This document shows, in pieces, positions 12,144 through 23,888 of a stretch of 64,000 nt of DNA; positions within the stretch are counted from its first letter, which is position 1; every line of letters begins with the position of its first letter. Origin of the DNA: Hyperoodon ampullatus (Eukaryota > Chordata > Mammalia > Artiodactyla > Ziphiidae); NCBI GenBank assembly GCA_949752795.1, contig OX457070.1:38469185-38533184 (forward strand), read 5' to 3'. The notes beneath the pieces are model-generated. The model was given only the letters and a program-made list of their open reading frames with translations. It was not told where the DNA came from and made no database searches. Both the position numbers and the translations under genes were made by a program.

Positions 12144-13425
12144 GGTATTTAAGTTTTGAAATAATTCAATATTTTCTAGGTTATCTTATTGAAATTGCTA
12201 TCTAACTTAATTCTTTTGTGATCACAGAATGTTATTTTGATACTTTGATATGATTTTGAGTCTTTGATAAATTTTTGAGATTTGTTTTATATCCCAGCAT
12301 GTAGTCTTTCTTGGTGAATGTTTTAGGTGCACTTGAAATTAATGAATATTTGTAGGTATTGGGAACAGTGTTTTATAAATGCCAGTTATGTCAAGCTATT
12401 TAAAAGTGGTGTCCAACTCATATTCTTACTGATTTTTTTGGTCTATTTTTTATGTCAGTAACTGAGAGAATGGTGTTAAACCTCCAACTATAAATGTGGA
12501 TGTCTCTCTTTTTTCTCTTTAGTTCTGTCAGTTTCTGTGCTGTGAATTTTGAAACCCTGTTTTGAGTATACACTAGGATTATTAGATGTTCCTGATGAAT
12601 TGACCTTATTTATAATTATGAGATGCTCTCTTTGTCTCTGGTAACATGTTTTGTCTTAAATCCACTTTGTCTCATTTAAACATAGCACACTAGTTTTTTA
12701 TACTTACAGTTTACTTAGAATATCTTTTTCTGTTCTTCTTTTCATTCTATCTGTGTCTTTATATTTAATGTATGTTATTTTAAAATAACATATAGGTAAG
12801 TCTTACTTTTATCCAGTCTGGCAATTTATGCCTTACAGTTGGTGTGTTCAATGTATTTATATTTAATGTAACTAAATGTATGAGTGGGTTTAAGTCTACC
12901 ATTTTGGTATTTCCACCATATGCTCTTTGTTTCTTTTTTTTTTTTTCTGTATTCTTTTGGATGAATCAAGTATTTTTTAGTTGTCTCTTTTGTCTTCTCT
13001 GTTGACTTTTAGCTACTTTCTGTGTTAATTTTTACAACATAAGCACTTTAGAAATTAAACTATGTATCTTTAAGTGACCACAATCTACCTTCAGATACAT
13101 TCATTCATACATTATGAATAGTGTAAGGACCTTACCTGCCTCTTGCCCTTTGTGCTTTTGTTTTCATATATTTTACTTCTGTTTATGCTATAAACCTCAT
13201 AATTCATTGTTGTTGTTGTCTTTTTTAAGTCTGTAGTTTTTTACGGATATATGTATATATATTCTCTCTCTGTCTCTCTCCATCTCTGTTTCTGTCTTTG
13301 TCTCTCTCTATATATATGTATATATGTACATATATACACACACAGAAGTGTTTATATGTATTTCTATATATTTATCTACAGAAGTATATATATCTCTTTA
13401 TATTAGTGTTTGGATAGATCTCTCT

Positions 13426-13462
<37 letters not shown>

Positions 13463-13482
13463 CAAATATCTGTACACACATG

Positions 13483-13520
<38 letters not shown>

Positions 13521-14540
13521 AAACATTTTGAGGGGGACATTTCTTGTAGTACTGGTCTGCTGGAGACAAATTGTCTCTGTTTTTGTCTCTCTGAAAATGT
13601 CTGTTTATTGCCTCTGTTTTTGCAAGATGTGAAACGTTAAGTTGATAGTTTTTTTCTTTTTTCCTTATAGCACTGTAAAGAAGTTGTTCCAGTTTTCTGG
13701 TCTCATTCTCATTGTTGTTCCCCGTTAAGTAATGTATCATTTTTCCTCTGGCTACTTTTATGAATTTCCTCTTTATCTTTGAGTCTTAGCAGTTTAAGTA
13801 TGACTAGGTGTGATTTTCTTTATGTTTATCCTACTTGGGTTCATTGAGCTTCTTGTATCTATAGGTTTATTTTGGAAAGCACTTGGCTGTTATATCTTAA
13901 AAAATAATAAAAAATATATTTACCCTATTATCCCTCTTTTTTTCCTTCTAGAACTCCAATTACATGTTTTCTAGACTGTTTGTTATTATCCCAGATTTCT
14001 TTTTTCTTTTTCTCTTTATTTCACTCTTTGTTTTTGTTTGGATAATTTCTATTGATTTGTGTTTAAGTTCACTAATCTATTCCTCTGCTATATCAAATTT
14101 GATGTAAAGTCCATTAAATAAACTCTTCAGTTTTGATATCATATTTTTCATTTCTGTTGTTTCCTTTGGGTCTTTTTTTTGTAGTTTCTTTCTCTCTTTT
14201 GAAATTACTAATCTGTTCCTGCATGTATTTTTTCCACTGGTTTCTTTGAAATATTTATCACTGTTGTTTTAAAGTCCCTGCCTGGGCAGTCTCTGGATAT
14301 GATTCAGTTGACTGTTTCCTCTTTTGAACATGGGTAACATTTTCTTGCTTCTTTGCAGCTTTCATATATTTTGATATATGGGACATTTTGTATAGAATAC
14401 CAGTAGAAATTAAGTAAATAATAGTCACCTCCAGCAGAGGAGATCGTCTTTTTCTGAGGGCATGTGTTGGGTGAGTCAATCTCATCTGAGTAGTTCAGCT
14501 GAGTCTGGGCTTGATTGCAACTGAAGTTCGATTCATTTTG
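12144..14540 (-). mobile_element. Old L1 (L1M-type), ORF2 5' and ORF1 part, antisense, fragment 4
   Basis: This resumes the old L1 beyond the nested element. Antisense endonuclease-region landmarks include 'cttattgaaattgctatc' (about 12183), 'gagatttgttttatatccca' (about 12277), 'cttggtgaatgttttaggtg' (about 12311), 'caactataaatgtggatgtc' (about 12485), and 'cctgatgaattgaccttatt' (about 12590). An ORF1-like part follows at about 13900-14400. Its right limit is uncertain because L1 5' UTRs are poorly conserved. Microsatellites interrupt it at 13247-13521. Confidence 0.75.
13247..13521. repeat. Compound microsatellite cluster (TA)n, (TCTG)n, (CA)n
   Basis: Successive low-complexity tracts lie inside the old L1: TA-rich at 13247-13262, a CT/TG-rich run at 13263-13310, TATA/CA at 13310-13345, (CA)n at 13430-13458 and (CA)n(TA)n at 13484-13520. 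The long Thr-His or Val-Cys reading frames across it come from the repeat. Confidence 0.9.
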
Positions 14541-15765
14541 CCACTGCCTTAAAACAATTTGAGGAAAGAATCAGAACTCCTTTTAGCAGGGTTTGGGATC
14601 TGAGCACTGGTGAGATTTCAGAAAATTCTTCATCTTTTAGGAATATAAAATATTAATATGAAAAATATTCTCTTTGCTTTCCAATTTTACCCCCATCTTT
14701 CTGCATCTTGATAGTTCTCTCTCCACACAGATGCCCTGCACACATATTATGGAGAATGGCTGTAGTGCACTTGGTAGAGGCCCCAAGTGCCTTGGAGGGA
14801 TTTCTCTCAGATCTCCTGCTCCACCCCCAGCTTCAGGCTTGCCCTTGGGGAAGGCCCTGGGTACCTCAGGAGGATCTATCTCATCCCTCTTTCCCTACCC
14901 ACCCCCGCCCCAGCCCCTCAGCATACTAACTTTGGGTATAGATGAAAACAATGGGAGTGGGGTGGTGGGTAGGTACAGATTTACCATCTGGCTGGGACCC
15001 CTCAGGGTCCTAATCTGTTGTGCTAACCCACTCACCACTATAAGTTTGTCAGAAGTTTGGCAGGTTTCTCCTTACCCCCATCTATGGCAGATTTCTGTAT
15101 CTTCACCAATGATGAAAGCATCATGGCTCTCTTCTTGCCAGGAAGGGGTTATTGCTTTCTGAAATTTAGTTCATTTTCCCTTCTTTGCATCTTCGGTTCT
15201 CTGATGATTTTTAAACAATTGTGATTTTGTCGCTTATCTGTCTTGCTGTCATTGTTAGTGTGGTAGCAGTGGTCTCTTGTGATTTTCTGCACTCTAACTG
15301 GAAATGGAGCACAGTTCTTTCTATTTCATTTACTTTCTATGCCCAGGACCTAGACACCTATCCATGTAGCTGGGATAGGGATAGGTTTGATTGACTCCAA
15401 CTCAAAACCCCTTATCCTGTTCTGTGGCAAAGGCCTTCTATTGGGTGAAGCTCATAATTCCCAACTCCTTCACTCAGGAGGAGTTGTCCCCCCAAAGTCT
15501 CTTCAGACCCCATTAAGTGGGTTTCTGTTGGGCCCACCCCATCAGTGTAACAGAGGTATTTGCATCTCACCATTCAAAGTGTGGCAAACTTCCCCACCCC
15601 TCAGCTATACACTGCATTGTATTAAAGTGAGACTACCTCAGAGAGGGGCAACAACTTAAGAACATTTTCAGGTTGGTGACATCAAGTTCTACAGCCATGA
15701 GAGAGATCTAAGGGTAGGGGTCACAGTAGGAAACTCTTACCTATTAGTATCTACTTTGAGTCGCT
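14541..15765. other. Unclassified, possibly 5' flank of the old L1
   Basis: This region is richer in C than its surroundings. Two related segments occur, 'agaagtttggcaggtttctc' (about 15050) and 'caaagtgtggcaaacttccc' (about 15574). Such local repetition would fit an old L1 5' UTR, but I cannot prove it. Frames of 90-162 codons at 14674-15162 and 15387-15659 show no recognisable domain, and nearby frames overlap them. I do not call a gene. Confidence 0.35.
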
Positions 15766-15769
15766 CTTT

Positions 15770-15915
15770 TTCACAGTTAATCCTGTGGTGTCCCCTTGAG
15801 ATAGATACTTTCACTTTACACCTAGGGAAGCTGAGATTCAGAGACGTTATACAACTTGCCTAAGTGGCAGAGCTGGGATTTGAACTCACAGCTGACTCAT
15901 TCCAAAACCAAGGCT
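15770..15915 (-). repeat. MIR relic, antisense
   Basis: Landmarks are 'agggaagctgagattcagag', 'acaacttgcctaagtggcag' and 'agctgggatttgaactcaca', in the order expected for an antisense MIR. The copy is shortened and diverged. Confidence 0.8.
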
Positions 15916-15989
15916 TTTATTTTTCTTTACCAATATGGAGGAAGGCACAGCAGAAGGTGGGACTGGGCAGACTACTCCTGCAGATGTTG

Positions 15990-16145
15990 GTCACGGGATC
16001 AGAACCAGCAGTGAGGGTCTAGTGTCTGAGACCCAGCTTGTCCCATTAGGACCCCACTATAAGCAAACCTTGTATTTGATGGGTGACCTTGAGCACTTAA
16101 TCTATTTTTTTTGAACATCAGTATTTTTCTAAAAATCTGAGTTTC
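15990..16145 (+). repeat. Weak MIR relic, sense
   Basis: 'gggtgaccttgagcacttaa' followed by 'gaacatcagtatttttctaa' fits the sense MIR core (tgaccttgggcaagttact...cctcagtttcc). The rest is too diverged to place firmly. Confidence 0.45.
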
Positions 16146-16639
16146 CCCAATTCTTTTGGGGAATTCAGAGCAGCTCCTCCAGGGGTCCTCTTTTCAGCAG
16201 GCCTCTCTCCCAACAACTGGATTTGTAGAAAAGAAAGGAGAGAAAACAGCAGCCCCGTCACCCACCCCAGCCCCTACCCATCCCAATCTGCAGAAGCCTT
16301 CTCTACATGCCAGAGGCCACTTCACACTTGGCCTCTTCTCCCAGGCACAGAGGCAAACACAGGAAAAGCCAAAGTGTAATTAGTTAATAGCAGAGCTCCT
16401 CTGTTAATGGAAAGGGCATTTCAAACTGACTTATGCAAACACATACTGGGAGATTTGTCAGAAACCATGAGTAGGATGCAACAGAGAGGACTCACAGGTC
16501 ACTTGTCAAGTGGGGACAAAGCTTGTCTCATTTAAGCTTTGAGACCTAGAATAGCTCTCTGGACCACAGGCTAGCTTGGAGGTAAAAGTACTGGGAAAAG
16601 AAGCTGGAGACCCCTCTCTGAACATCTTCTCCCTAATAA
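16146..16639. other. Unclassified non-coding sequence
   Basis: No gene or repeat can be supported. The 75-codon frame at 16156-16383 is rich in Pro, Ser and Gln with no recognisable motif, and no splice structure around it persuades me. Confidence 0.4.
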
Positions 16640-16860
16640 TAGCCAGGTGTCAGGACTGTGCTACATACCCAGCATAATCTCAGCTTTTACTCTCTACAAC
16701 CTGATGAAGTAGACAGATTACTGTCCCCATTTTATCATGGAGGAACTTGAGACTTAAAGAGCTAAGTAACCTCACTAAGGTCAAGCAAGTGGTCAGTGGT
16801 GGGCCTGGGATTTGAACCCAAGACTGCCTGAATTCTGGGTCTAGGTCATTCACCTCTTTG
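16640..16860 (-). repeat. MIR relic, antisense, nearly full length
   Basis: The antisense MIR series is clear: 'gtgctacatacccagcataa', 'tactgtccccattttatcat', 'aagagctaagtaacctcact', 'aaggtcaagcaagtggtcag' and 'gggatttgaacccaagactg'. Confidence 0.88.
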
Positions 16861-17345
16861 CATGGTGCCGCTGCACTCAGTGGTTGGGCATTCGAAAACC
16901 TGAGTTGCTAATAAAAGATGACACTTGGACCTTCTTAAAGCTGGTAATTGATCACCATAACTCTTTTCTCCTCTTCCTGGGCTCACAACCACACTAAATT
17001 TCCCAGACTCCTTTGCATTTGTGTTAGTCATGTGACTGAGTGCTAGCCATGGCACAAAGATGGTGGACCCACAAGTTAGAAAGAGCCTGGGTCCCTGATT
17101 CACCAGTTGGAGAACATTCCTACAAGGAACACGGGTGTCAGACTCTTTTATTGTGTTAACCCACTTAGAAATGAAGGTTTATTAGATGAAACAGCCAGTG
17201 TTACCGTAAGCAATACAAGTATAAGTCTCCAGGAAGGGGTTGAGAAGTCACTAAGGAACTGAGGGAGTGGGCCTTGATCCTGTGGTTTCCATGATTAACC
17301 TGCCTAGCATGGTAGAGGTGAGCAAGCTTGGTCTTTGTTGTTGCA
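16861..17345. other. Unclassified non-coding sequence
   Basis: No supported feature. The sequence lies between two MIR relics of opposite orientation. Confidence 0.4.
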
Positions 17346-17349
17346 CAGA

Positions 17350-17465
17350 GTTAGGCTTGGGTGCAGGCTTCACCATGGATTAGCTGGGAGACCTTGAGCA
17401 AGTGATTTAATTTTTCTGAACATAACCCTTTTTTTCTGAAAATGAGAATGATGGTTACATCATTC
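17350..17465 (+). repeat. MIR relic, sense
   Basis: 'gattagctgggagaccttga', 'gcaagtgatttaatttttct' and 'ctgaaaatgagaatgatggt' follow the sense MIR core order. It directly abuts an antisense L2. Confidence 0.8.
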
Positions 17466-17469
17466 TGTA

Positions 17470-17950
17470 TGAATTTAATTCATGCAAAAAATTTTATTGA
17501 GCACTTACTACATGCCAATGATTATTCTAGTTGCTGGGAACAAAGAAAAAAATCCTTGCCTTTATGAACTTACCTTCTGGTGGTGGTGGCAGGGAAGGGG
17601 GTTAGATAGTAAATTAGTAAGCGTGTCCTATGGTGATCAGTGATATGGAGAACTTACAAAACGGTAAGGGGGGAGGTGAGAATACCAGGAGTAAGGGGGT
17701 TAGGGGCAGGTGGTCAGAGAAGGTGTTTCTAATTAAGGACACTTGAGCAGAGACCTCAAGGTAGGGAGTGCGCCTGTTGGGTATCTGGGCAAAGTGTGCT
17801 TCAGGCAGAGGGACTGGTGAATGCACAGGCCTGAGGCTGGAGACTGCTTGGAATGTTGGAGGAGCCAGGAGGTGGTTAGTGTAGCTGAAACCGTGAAGGC
17901 AAGGGGTAGATGTGGTACTGCTGGGAAAAGCATCCAGCATGGGAACTTTT
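17470..17950 (-). repeat. L2 LINE 3' part, antisense
   Basis: It begins with the antisense L2 3' end ('attttattgagcacttacta', 'catgccaatgattattctag'), passes 'gacacttgagcagagacctc', then 'ggcagagggactggtgaatg', 'cacaggcctgaggctggaga' and 'ggaggagccaggaggtggtt'. These are the L2 phrases for the end of ORF2 and the 3' UTR. The 108-codon minus-strand frame at 17614-17940 is therefore decayed L2 sequence rather than a gene. Confidence 0.82.
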
Positions 17951-18615
17951 AGTAATGTTAGACCCTTTCCTTCCTCTCTAATGGCTTGTAGTCATCCTAG
18001 GAAGTCTTCAATGTAAAAACAAACAAACAAATAAATAAAAATGGAAGCAAGTCAAACACAAACTTCCCTTATTGACTGGGCTGATGCTTGGAATTTCACC
18101 AGGAGGTCTTGCTCTTTTCGTCTAAGGCTCTGATTCCTATATCATGCAAATACTTCAGGCGAAGAATAATATTCTAAGCTATTTTTAGTGGTTATACTGT
18201 AAAGGGGTTGATTGCAAGTTTGACTGAGGTTGGTGGGAAGAGAGGGGTTTGAGAAAGGAGGTAACTGGGAGTCTGGAAACAGGTGAAGTAAAGATGTAGC
18301 TAGGACTGGGGAAGGGCAGGAAAGGGGAGATCATCGAAGCTTAACGTGGCCTGAGGTCACATTTTGAAGCTCTTCTGTGTTACATAGCTTTAGGGGGGTG
18401 TCAAAGGAACTTACATCTGCAGACATCACTGATTCAAAGGAAGGACTGCCTTACCTTAGGAGGTTGCCTTGCACTGAAAGAATTAGTTCCCTGTATCCCC
18501 AGGAAGGGATGACCCCTTTCCTCTACCCTGTCACCAGTGGAAAAGAGTGCCCCTTCAGAGCATGGACAGGTGTCAAATGTCTCTGTGCCCCAGGCTCCTG
18601 CTCCTTGGCTTCTGA
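17951..18615. other. Unclassified, with short A-rich tract
   Basis: Only a low-complexity run at about 18016-18042 ('aaaacaaacaaacaaataaa') stands out. Overlapping frames on both strands from 18377 to 18837 cancel each other as gene evidence. Confidence 0.4.
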
Positions 18616-18619
18616 AATG

Positions 18620-18850
18620 CATATTGTCAATGTTCTTAATTGTAGGCAACAGAAACCACTCGGACTGTTTGAAGAAGAAAATGTATTTATTAAATGATAT
18701 TTGGTTCCCTCCCACCCCCCAAAATCATTGGGAGTTGTGGGAGAAACAGATTCAAGGTTAAGCTTCCAGGAAAAGTGCCCCAGCACTGTAGAGTTAGTTT
18801 GAAGATGAAACCACCATTGCAGCTGCTGAGGACTCAATGCTAGGAACCCA
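18620..18850 (+). repeat. Mid-age repeat, family not assigned
   Basis: The opening 'gtaggcaacagaaaccactc' with a following 'gaagaaaatgtatttattaa' resembles a common mammalian repeat whose start also appears at 48361 ('gttgatagaaacccaactta'). The body is too diverged for a name. Its extent to the right is unclear. Confidence 0.4.
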
Positions 18851-20925
18851 TCATCTCAACTCAACTGCATGCACTGCTGTCTGTAGCATTAGGGCAGCTT
18901 CTGTGTCTGGATCCGTACCTGGTGCCCTGAGGCCTGATGCCCCTGCTGCTAATGGGGTCAGCCAAAGGGATGCCCTTGACAGAGCCTGGTTCCTTGTGTT
19001 GCTGTCTTGCTCATTTCTAGAACAAAATCTTATGTGGATGTGTATAATGACGGAGCTAGGTCACAGGCCTGCCTCTCAGTTGCAAAAGAAAGTGGGAGTT
19101 TGAGTTGTGACGACAGTGAGGAGGCAGGAGTGATATCATGGGAATTTCTTCAAATATAGAAAGGATTGATAAAGATATGGGCCAATGTTGCCTGCAGGCA
19201 ATGTCTGCATAAGACCCTTATTAAAATTTAGAATCTTACTTAGAACAAAAGGCCTAGATGACCTTATTGGGCCCCTGGGAAGTATGATGCCTAGGAAGGT
19301 GGCCTTTGTCATGGAGTAATCACCAAGGATGGCAGCATCTACTAGGGCATGGCAGAGGGGCGTGCTGAGTGTGGGGTCCTCATGAGCATGGAAGCAGCCA
19401 CCTGGGAACTGGAAGGAGCCCAAGGCAAGCTTACATCGCCTTGGTCTTTCTGACAGTACCCTACCCTGCAAAGAGAAAAAGGCCTTCATGGGAAATGATG
19501 GGAGAGCAAAAAATCATCTGAGTTTGGTTTGTGTGGGGACTTAATTACTGAGTTATCCTGATGCCTGCATAAACTCACAGCTCAGAAAAGTGAAGAATTC
19601 TTTCTGAGAAAGTTCTGGTAAATAGAAGCCCATAAGTGTTTAGAGGAATCCAGGGATGTTTTCCATTTATCCTGAGCTGGACACCAAACAGATGAGTTGG
19701 TCTTTCCCTGCCCACTTAGAAGGCCTCTTTCTGTCCTGAGTTAATATATTTCAGGTTTGAAGGGGATGACATCCACCTCCATTTTCTGATTTGACCTAAT
19801 CTCATTTAGAAATTTTGAATAAATTTTGAGTAAATTGGAACCACTATCACAAGTCAGAACTCCAAGATGACTCAATAATGAATTCCCCACATAACTCAGA
19901 CAAAGATAACTTTGGTGTTTCCCAAAGCACTTTCCCACGAAGGGCGAGATTCTCTCGGCAGGGTGGGGCATGGTCAGAAGGGAGGCCTTCATCTCCTGCT
20001 TCAAAACAAGCTTCCAGCCCAGCTGTCGTTCACCCCCTTGTACATAGCACTATGCTTTGTTTTCTGCTTCCCCACCCTGCTAGGCCTGACATCTTTTAAG
20101 GTAGGCCAGGACCTCCTTCTCCAGGAAGCCTCCTGCCCATGGCATGCACCTCTCTGGTAGCTCCAGTCTGACTATTTTGTGAGATGACATACAGTACAGA
20201 GATGCTCTGGGAGTCCCAGAGGCCAGTTCAGGTCTGACTTTCGGGCTGCAGGACTCCTGCAAAGCCTGATTCTTAAAGACATCGCATTGACTCATTTGGT
20301 CCCTGAGCCTTTCTTGGTTTGAATTTCCCTGCTAAGTTCCTTTTCTCCAGCAGCATATGCCCGCCTTTTTCTACTTCAGTAACCTCAGCTCTCACCATGT
20401 TAAACAATGGTCTGATTTGGCATGGAAAAAAGCAGTCAGTTGTTTCCTTTAAATCTTAATGTCTTAAGCCCTGGGAACATTTAAAGTAACTAATGAGAAG
20501 ACTTCTGGTGAAACACAGGTAAGATCTTAAAGGCTCTAAATGCTCCCTAGAGAAAGCTGTCAGGGTTAAGGAACCTCATTCAGGTGGTGTACATGGAGCA
20601 GGATGAGCAAAACAAGGCAGAAGTGAGGCCCAGAGGCTGCAGGGAAGATACCCCCAATCTAGTGGATGAAACTTCTTGCACCCCGAAGATTTCTAGAGCC
20701 ATACCTTGAGCTGTCAATAGCAGGTACCTGCTGGTCTACCATTAGGCCCCCAGATGGTCAAACAAATGACTTACTTTTTCCTGGACCTAGCTGCCTTCTA
20801 ATTTAGAACCCAAATTATAGTTCTTTCTTCTCCTCTTTCATTTAAATACAAAATGAAACCAAACAAAACCAAACCCCAAACTCTGTTTTCCCTTCTCACC
20901 CCCACTTGAACTTTTTATTTGTGCA
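18851..20925. other. Unclassified non-coding sequence (2.1 kb)
   Basis: I see no named repeat, no exon with convincing splice signals and no long frame. The 117-codon minus-strand frame at 19136-19489 and the overlapping frames at 19741-20160 lack domain features. Base composition is average. It may be old repeat decayed past recognition or unique sequence. Confidence 0.4.
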
Positions 20926-20929
20926 TCAT

Positions 20930-21065
20930 TCATGTGTTTATTCACTACACAAATATTTATAAAGTGCTTTTTGGGTTTCAGGCACTGCCCTAGGCACTGA
21001 GGGTGTACCCAGTTATTCCTTGTAGATAGTGGCAATAAAATGAATTTATGAACAAAGAGACGAGA
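20930..21065 (-). repeat. L2 3' end, antisense
   Basis: 'gtgtttattcactacacaaa', 'tatttataaagtgctttttg' and 'caggcactgccctaggcact' are antisense L2 3' terminal phrases. Confidence 0.78.
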
Positions 21066-22005
21066 GAACAGGAAGACACCACATCTGCTGGCAGGGGCAT
21101 CTTCTAGGTGGATTTCCACAAAAATGCTGGTGTTTGGGGCAAGTCAGTATCCCCCCCACCCCTAAGTTGGACTGTGCATGGTATAATGGGGGAGTTTTGT
21201 CACAGAAGAATAACATTCACTGTGTGCCCAAGGCAAGGGAGAGCGAGGCACTTTGGAAATGGGGCTCAAATTGACTTCTTACTTAATTGAAACAAAAAGC
21301 CCTTTGTGTGGGCCTTCCCCCCCTCCAGCCCGGCAGAGGTGGTCTGTTCATTCGGATGGTAGGCCCTGCAGCTGCCTCAGGTAGAAATGCTGCCTGGCCC
21401 CGAATAGCCACAATGTCTGTGACCATTACACAGGCCTAAGTGGGTTTGGAAGTTATACCCTTGGAATTAAGTAAGAAAAATGGACGCGAGAGCAGGGCAT
21501 GCTGTAGCCCAGACAATTCAGTCTTCTCTTGATGTGAGACCTAAATTGGGAAGTATTTGGCTGATGGCAAGGGCAGATAAACGTTACGGATTTGATGTAA
21601 TCCCAGACCTCAGGCTTGAAACTGAGCTTGACCCTTCCCGTTGAGCACTTTTATGCAATACTACTGGACATGTAGTAACAAGAAAGGAAACAGAGGAAGG
21701 ATATCGGCTCAGCCATGTGTCAACTCTGGGAGAGCAAGGCATGAGATGTGCATGGAGTCAGGAGCTGAAGGAAAAAAAGAAAATTCTGTAAAGTTTGAGG
21801 TAGCGGGTCCTTGAGGAGACAAATGAGCTGATGGGAGGGGGATGCTGTTCCGTCGTAGGATAGGGGAGGCGGGTATATTGGTGGGGGAAGCTGGGGATGT
21901 CATCTGGTTGTTTAGAAGTCCAGAACAACCATATGGCCTGAAATCCAATTTAAAATAATTACAGATTGCACTCATTTGTCCTCATAAGCCTAAATGTTCA
22001 CTATG
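21066..22005. other. Unclassified non-coding sequence
   Basis: No supported feature. Short homopolymer C runs near 21152 and 21319 are the only local oddities. Confidence 0.4.
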
Positions 22006-22009
22006 ACTG

Positions 22010-22690
22010 CATTTAAAATGGGGAAACTGAGGTAGAGGGGGTTTACATGACTTAGTAGGGTAATACAATTGGTGGTTGAGTTTTGTACAAAGGGCAGTGC
22101 TCGCATCCTGTCCTCCCATAATGATGATGCCCTGAATTTATCAAGGACATTTGCATTTGTTATCTCATTTGACCAGCCCCAAACCCCTGTAGGAGGTGGA
22201 ATGGGTGAGAAAACTGAGGACCAGAGAAAGATTGAGAATGAAATGGAACTCCCATTTCTTGAATACTTACTATGTGCTATGTGCTTTATGTATGCTGTCT
22301 CAGAAATTACAATCTTTTAAAGGTAGGTATCATTAATCTTTTTTGTTTGTTTGTTTGGTTTTTTTTTGCGGTACGCGGGCCTCTCACTGTTGTGGCCTCT
22401 CTCGTTGTGGAGCACAGGCTCCGGACGTGCAGGCTTAGCGGCCATGGCTCACAGGCCCAGCCACTCCGCGGCATGTGGGATCTTCCCGGACCAGGGCACG
22501 AACCCGTGTCCCCTGCATTGGCAGGCGGACTGTCAACCACTGCGCCACCAGGGAAGCCCTAATCTTTGTTTTAAAGATGAGGCTAAATCATGGGAGAGTA
22601 AGAAACCTGCCCAAGGCTGCCCAACCAATAAATGGTAGACTTGAGATCCAGACCCAGGTGTCTGATGCCAAAGGCTGGGCTGTTCCATCA
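22010..22690 (-). repeat. Three adjoining antisense MIR relics, the last split by a SINE
   Basis: Three successive antisense MIR segments can be read: 22010-22105 ('aaatggggaaactgaggtag'), about 22140-22250 ('tttgttatctcatttgacca' then 'gagaaaactgaggaccagag'), and 22240-22690 ('cttgaatacttactatgtgc' ... 'aaagatgaggctaaatcatg' ... 'gcccaaggctgcccaaccaa'). The third is interrupted at 22342-22559 by a young SINE, with the MIR text resuming directly on the other side. Confidence 0.8.
22342..22559 (-). mobile_element. Short CHR-type SINE, antisense, inserted in MIR
   Basis: The T-rich left end ('ttgtttgtttgtttgg') is followed by 'gcggtacgcgggcctctcac', 'gttgtggagcacaggctccg', 'ggcatgtgggatcttcccgg', and the head 'gcgccaccagggaagccc'. 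The target duplication 'taatcttt' lies at 22334-22341 and 22560-22567. It is the compact CHR derivative, highly similar to 50491-50696, 51706-51926 and 61807-62022, which implies recent activity in this lineage. Cross-strand frames of 77-96 codons within it are SINE artefacts. Confidence 0.93.
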
Positions 22691-22799
22691 CAGCAGATGA
22701 CTCCCACACCCTACGCCCTGCTTGAGATGCCCTGTAGCCAGTCAGGGCAGAGTCAGCATTAGAACTCCATTTTCTGTACTCCTAACATTTCCATCAAGT

Positions 22800-23050
22800 A
22801 GCTTGCAAAATAACAGCTTGGTGGTCAATAGCGGAAGTGTGGAACCACAGGGGCCTGAGTTTGGATCTGGGCTCCCCTATGTACTAGTGAAGGATATAGT
22901 GTAATTAGTGCCTCTTAGGTCCAGTTGCCACATTTGTAAAATAAAGATGAAAGCTCCCTCCAGGAGGTTTGTGGTGAGGGTTAATGAGTGTAAACTGCTT
23001 CACATGACACTGAAGGTGTGTTGAGTGCCCACAAATGGTAGCAGGGATAG
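22800..23050 (+). repeat. MIR relic, sense
   Basis: 'gcctgagtttggatctgggc', 'ccagttgccacatttgtaaa', 'ataaagatgaaagctccctc' and 'tggtgagggttaatgagtgt' fit the sense MIR core and its tail. Confidence 0.78.
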
Positions 23051-23299
23051 CATGGGATAGCTGGGCACCTGTATCCTGACTTGGTCTATCCATTTTCCCC
23101 TATCCTGGCCCCTCCTCATTTCCACAGGCAGGCACACATTTTTGAAATCTTCCTGTGCTCTCTCTCCCAGACCTCTTCTCTCTTTTCTCAATTTCTCCTC
23201 TCCCGAGTTCTCATCATGGGTGTAGAGCGACCTCCTGTTTTCACTCATATATGCCAAAGCCAACGCATAAAGGTGCAGAATGGATCCATCAGTTCTGAC

Positions 23300-23650
23300 C
23301 CCGCCTTGGCTTTTGTATCAGTCAGCATTCTTCAGAGAAACAACAAGGAATAGGCTTATGCAATTGTGCACACTAGCAAGTCTGAAACCTGTACGGCTGG
23401 CTGGCAGGCTGGAAACTCAGGCAGGAGGCGGTGTTGCAGTCTTGAGGCAGAATTTCTACTTCCTCAGGGAAACTTCAGTTTAGCTCTTAAGGTCTTTCAA
23501 TTGACTGGATGAGGCTCACTCACATTATCTAGGATGATATCCTTTACTTAAAGTCAACTGATTGGAGACATTATCCACATCTATAAAATACATCCACAAC
23601 AACACCGAGATTAGTGTTTGGTTGAATAACAGCCTAGCCAAGTTAACGTA
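23300..23650 (+). repeat. Mid-age interspersed repeat, family not assigned
   Basis: The unit reads 'tatcagtcagcattcttcag agaaac...' then 'ggctggcaggctggaaactc', 'caattgactggatgaggctc' and 'agccaagttaacgtataaa'. I recognise this as a dispersed mammalian repeat with LTR-like size but cannot give its name. It ends just before the young L1. Confidence 0.55.
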
Positions 23651-23888
23651 TAAAAATATTGTAGCTTCCACGGCTGCCCTCAGATGAAGTTTCTTCTTTT
23701 TTTTTTCCTATACAGCAGGTTCCTATTAGTATTCCATTTTATACATATTAGTGTATATATGTCAATCCCAATCTCCCAGTTCATCACAACCGTCCCCTGC
23801 GGCTTTCCCCCATTGGTGTCCATATGTTTGTTCTCTACATCTGTGTCTCAATTTCTGCCCTGCAAACCGGTTCATCTGTACCATTTTT

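Noticed and set aside
13324..13740. Thr-His repeat and Val-Cys repeat frames suggestive of metal-binding proteins
   Set aside because: They are translations of (CA)n microsatellites inside an old L1.
17614..17940. 108-codon minus-strand Pro/Ser-rich frame
   Set aside because: It coincides with an antisense L2 fragment and matches L2 coding-tail phrases.
22272..22562. Open frames of 77-96 codons on both strands rich in Gly, Arg and Trp, recurring at 50404-50720, 51575-52055 and 61777-62162
   Set aside because: All lie in short CHR SINE copies and are the same repeat translated. The resemblance between them is repeat identity, not a gene family.
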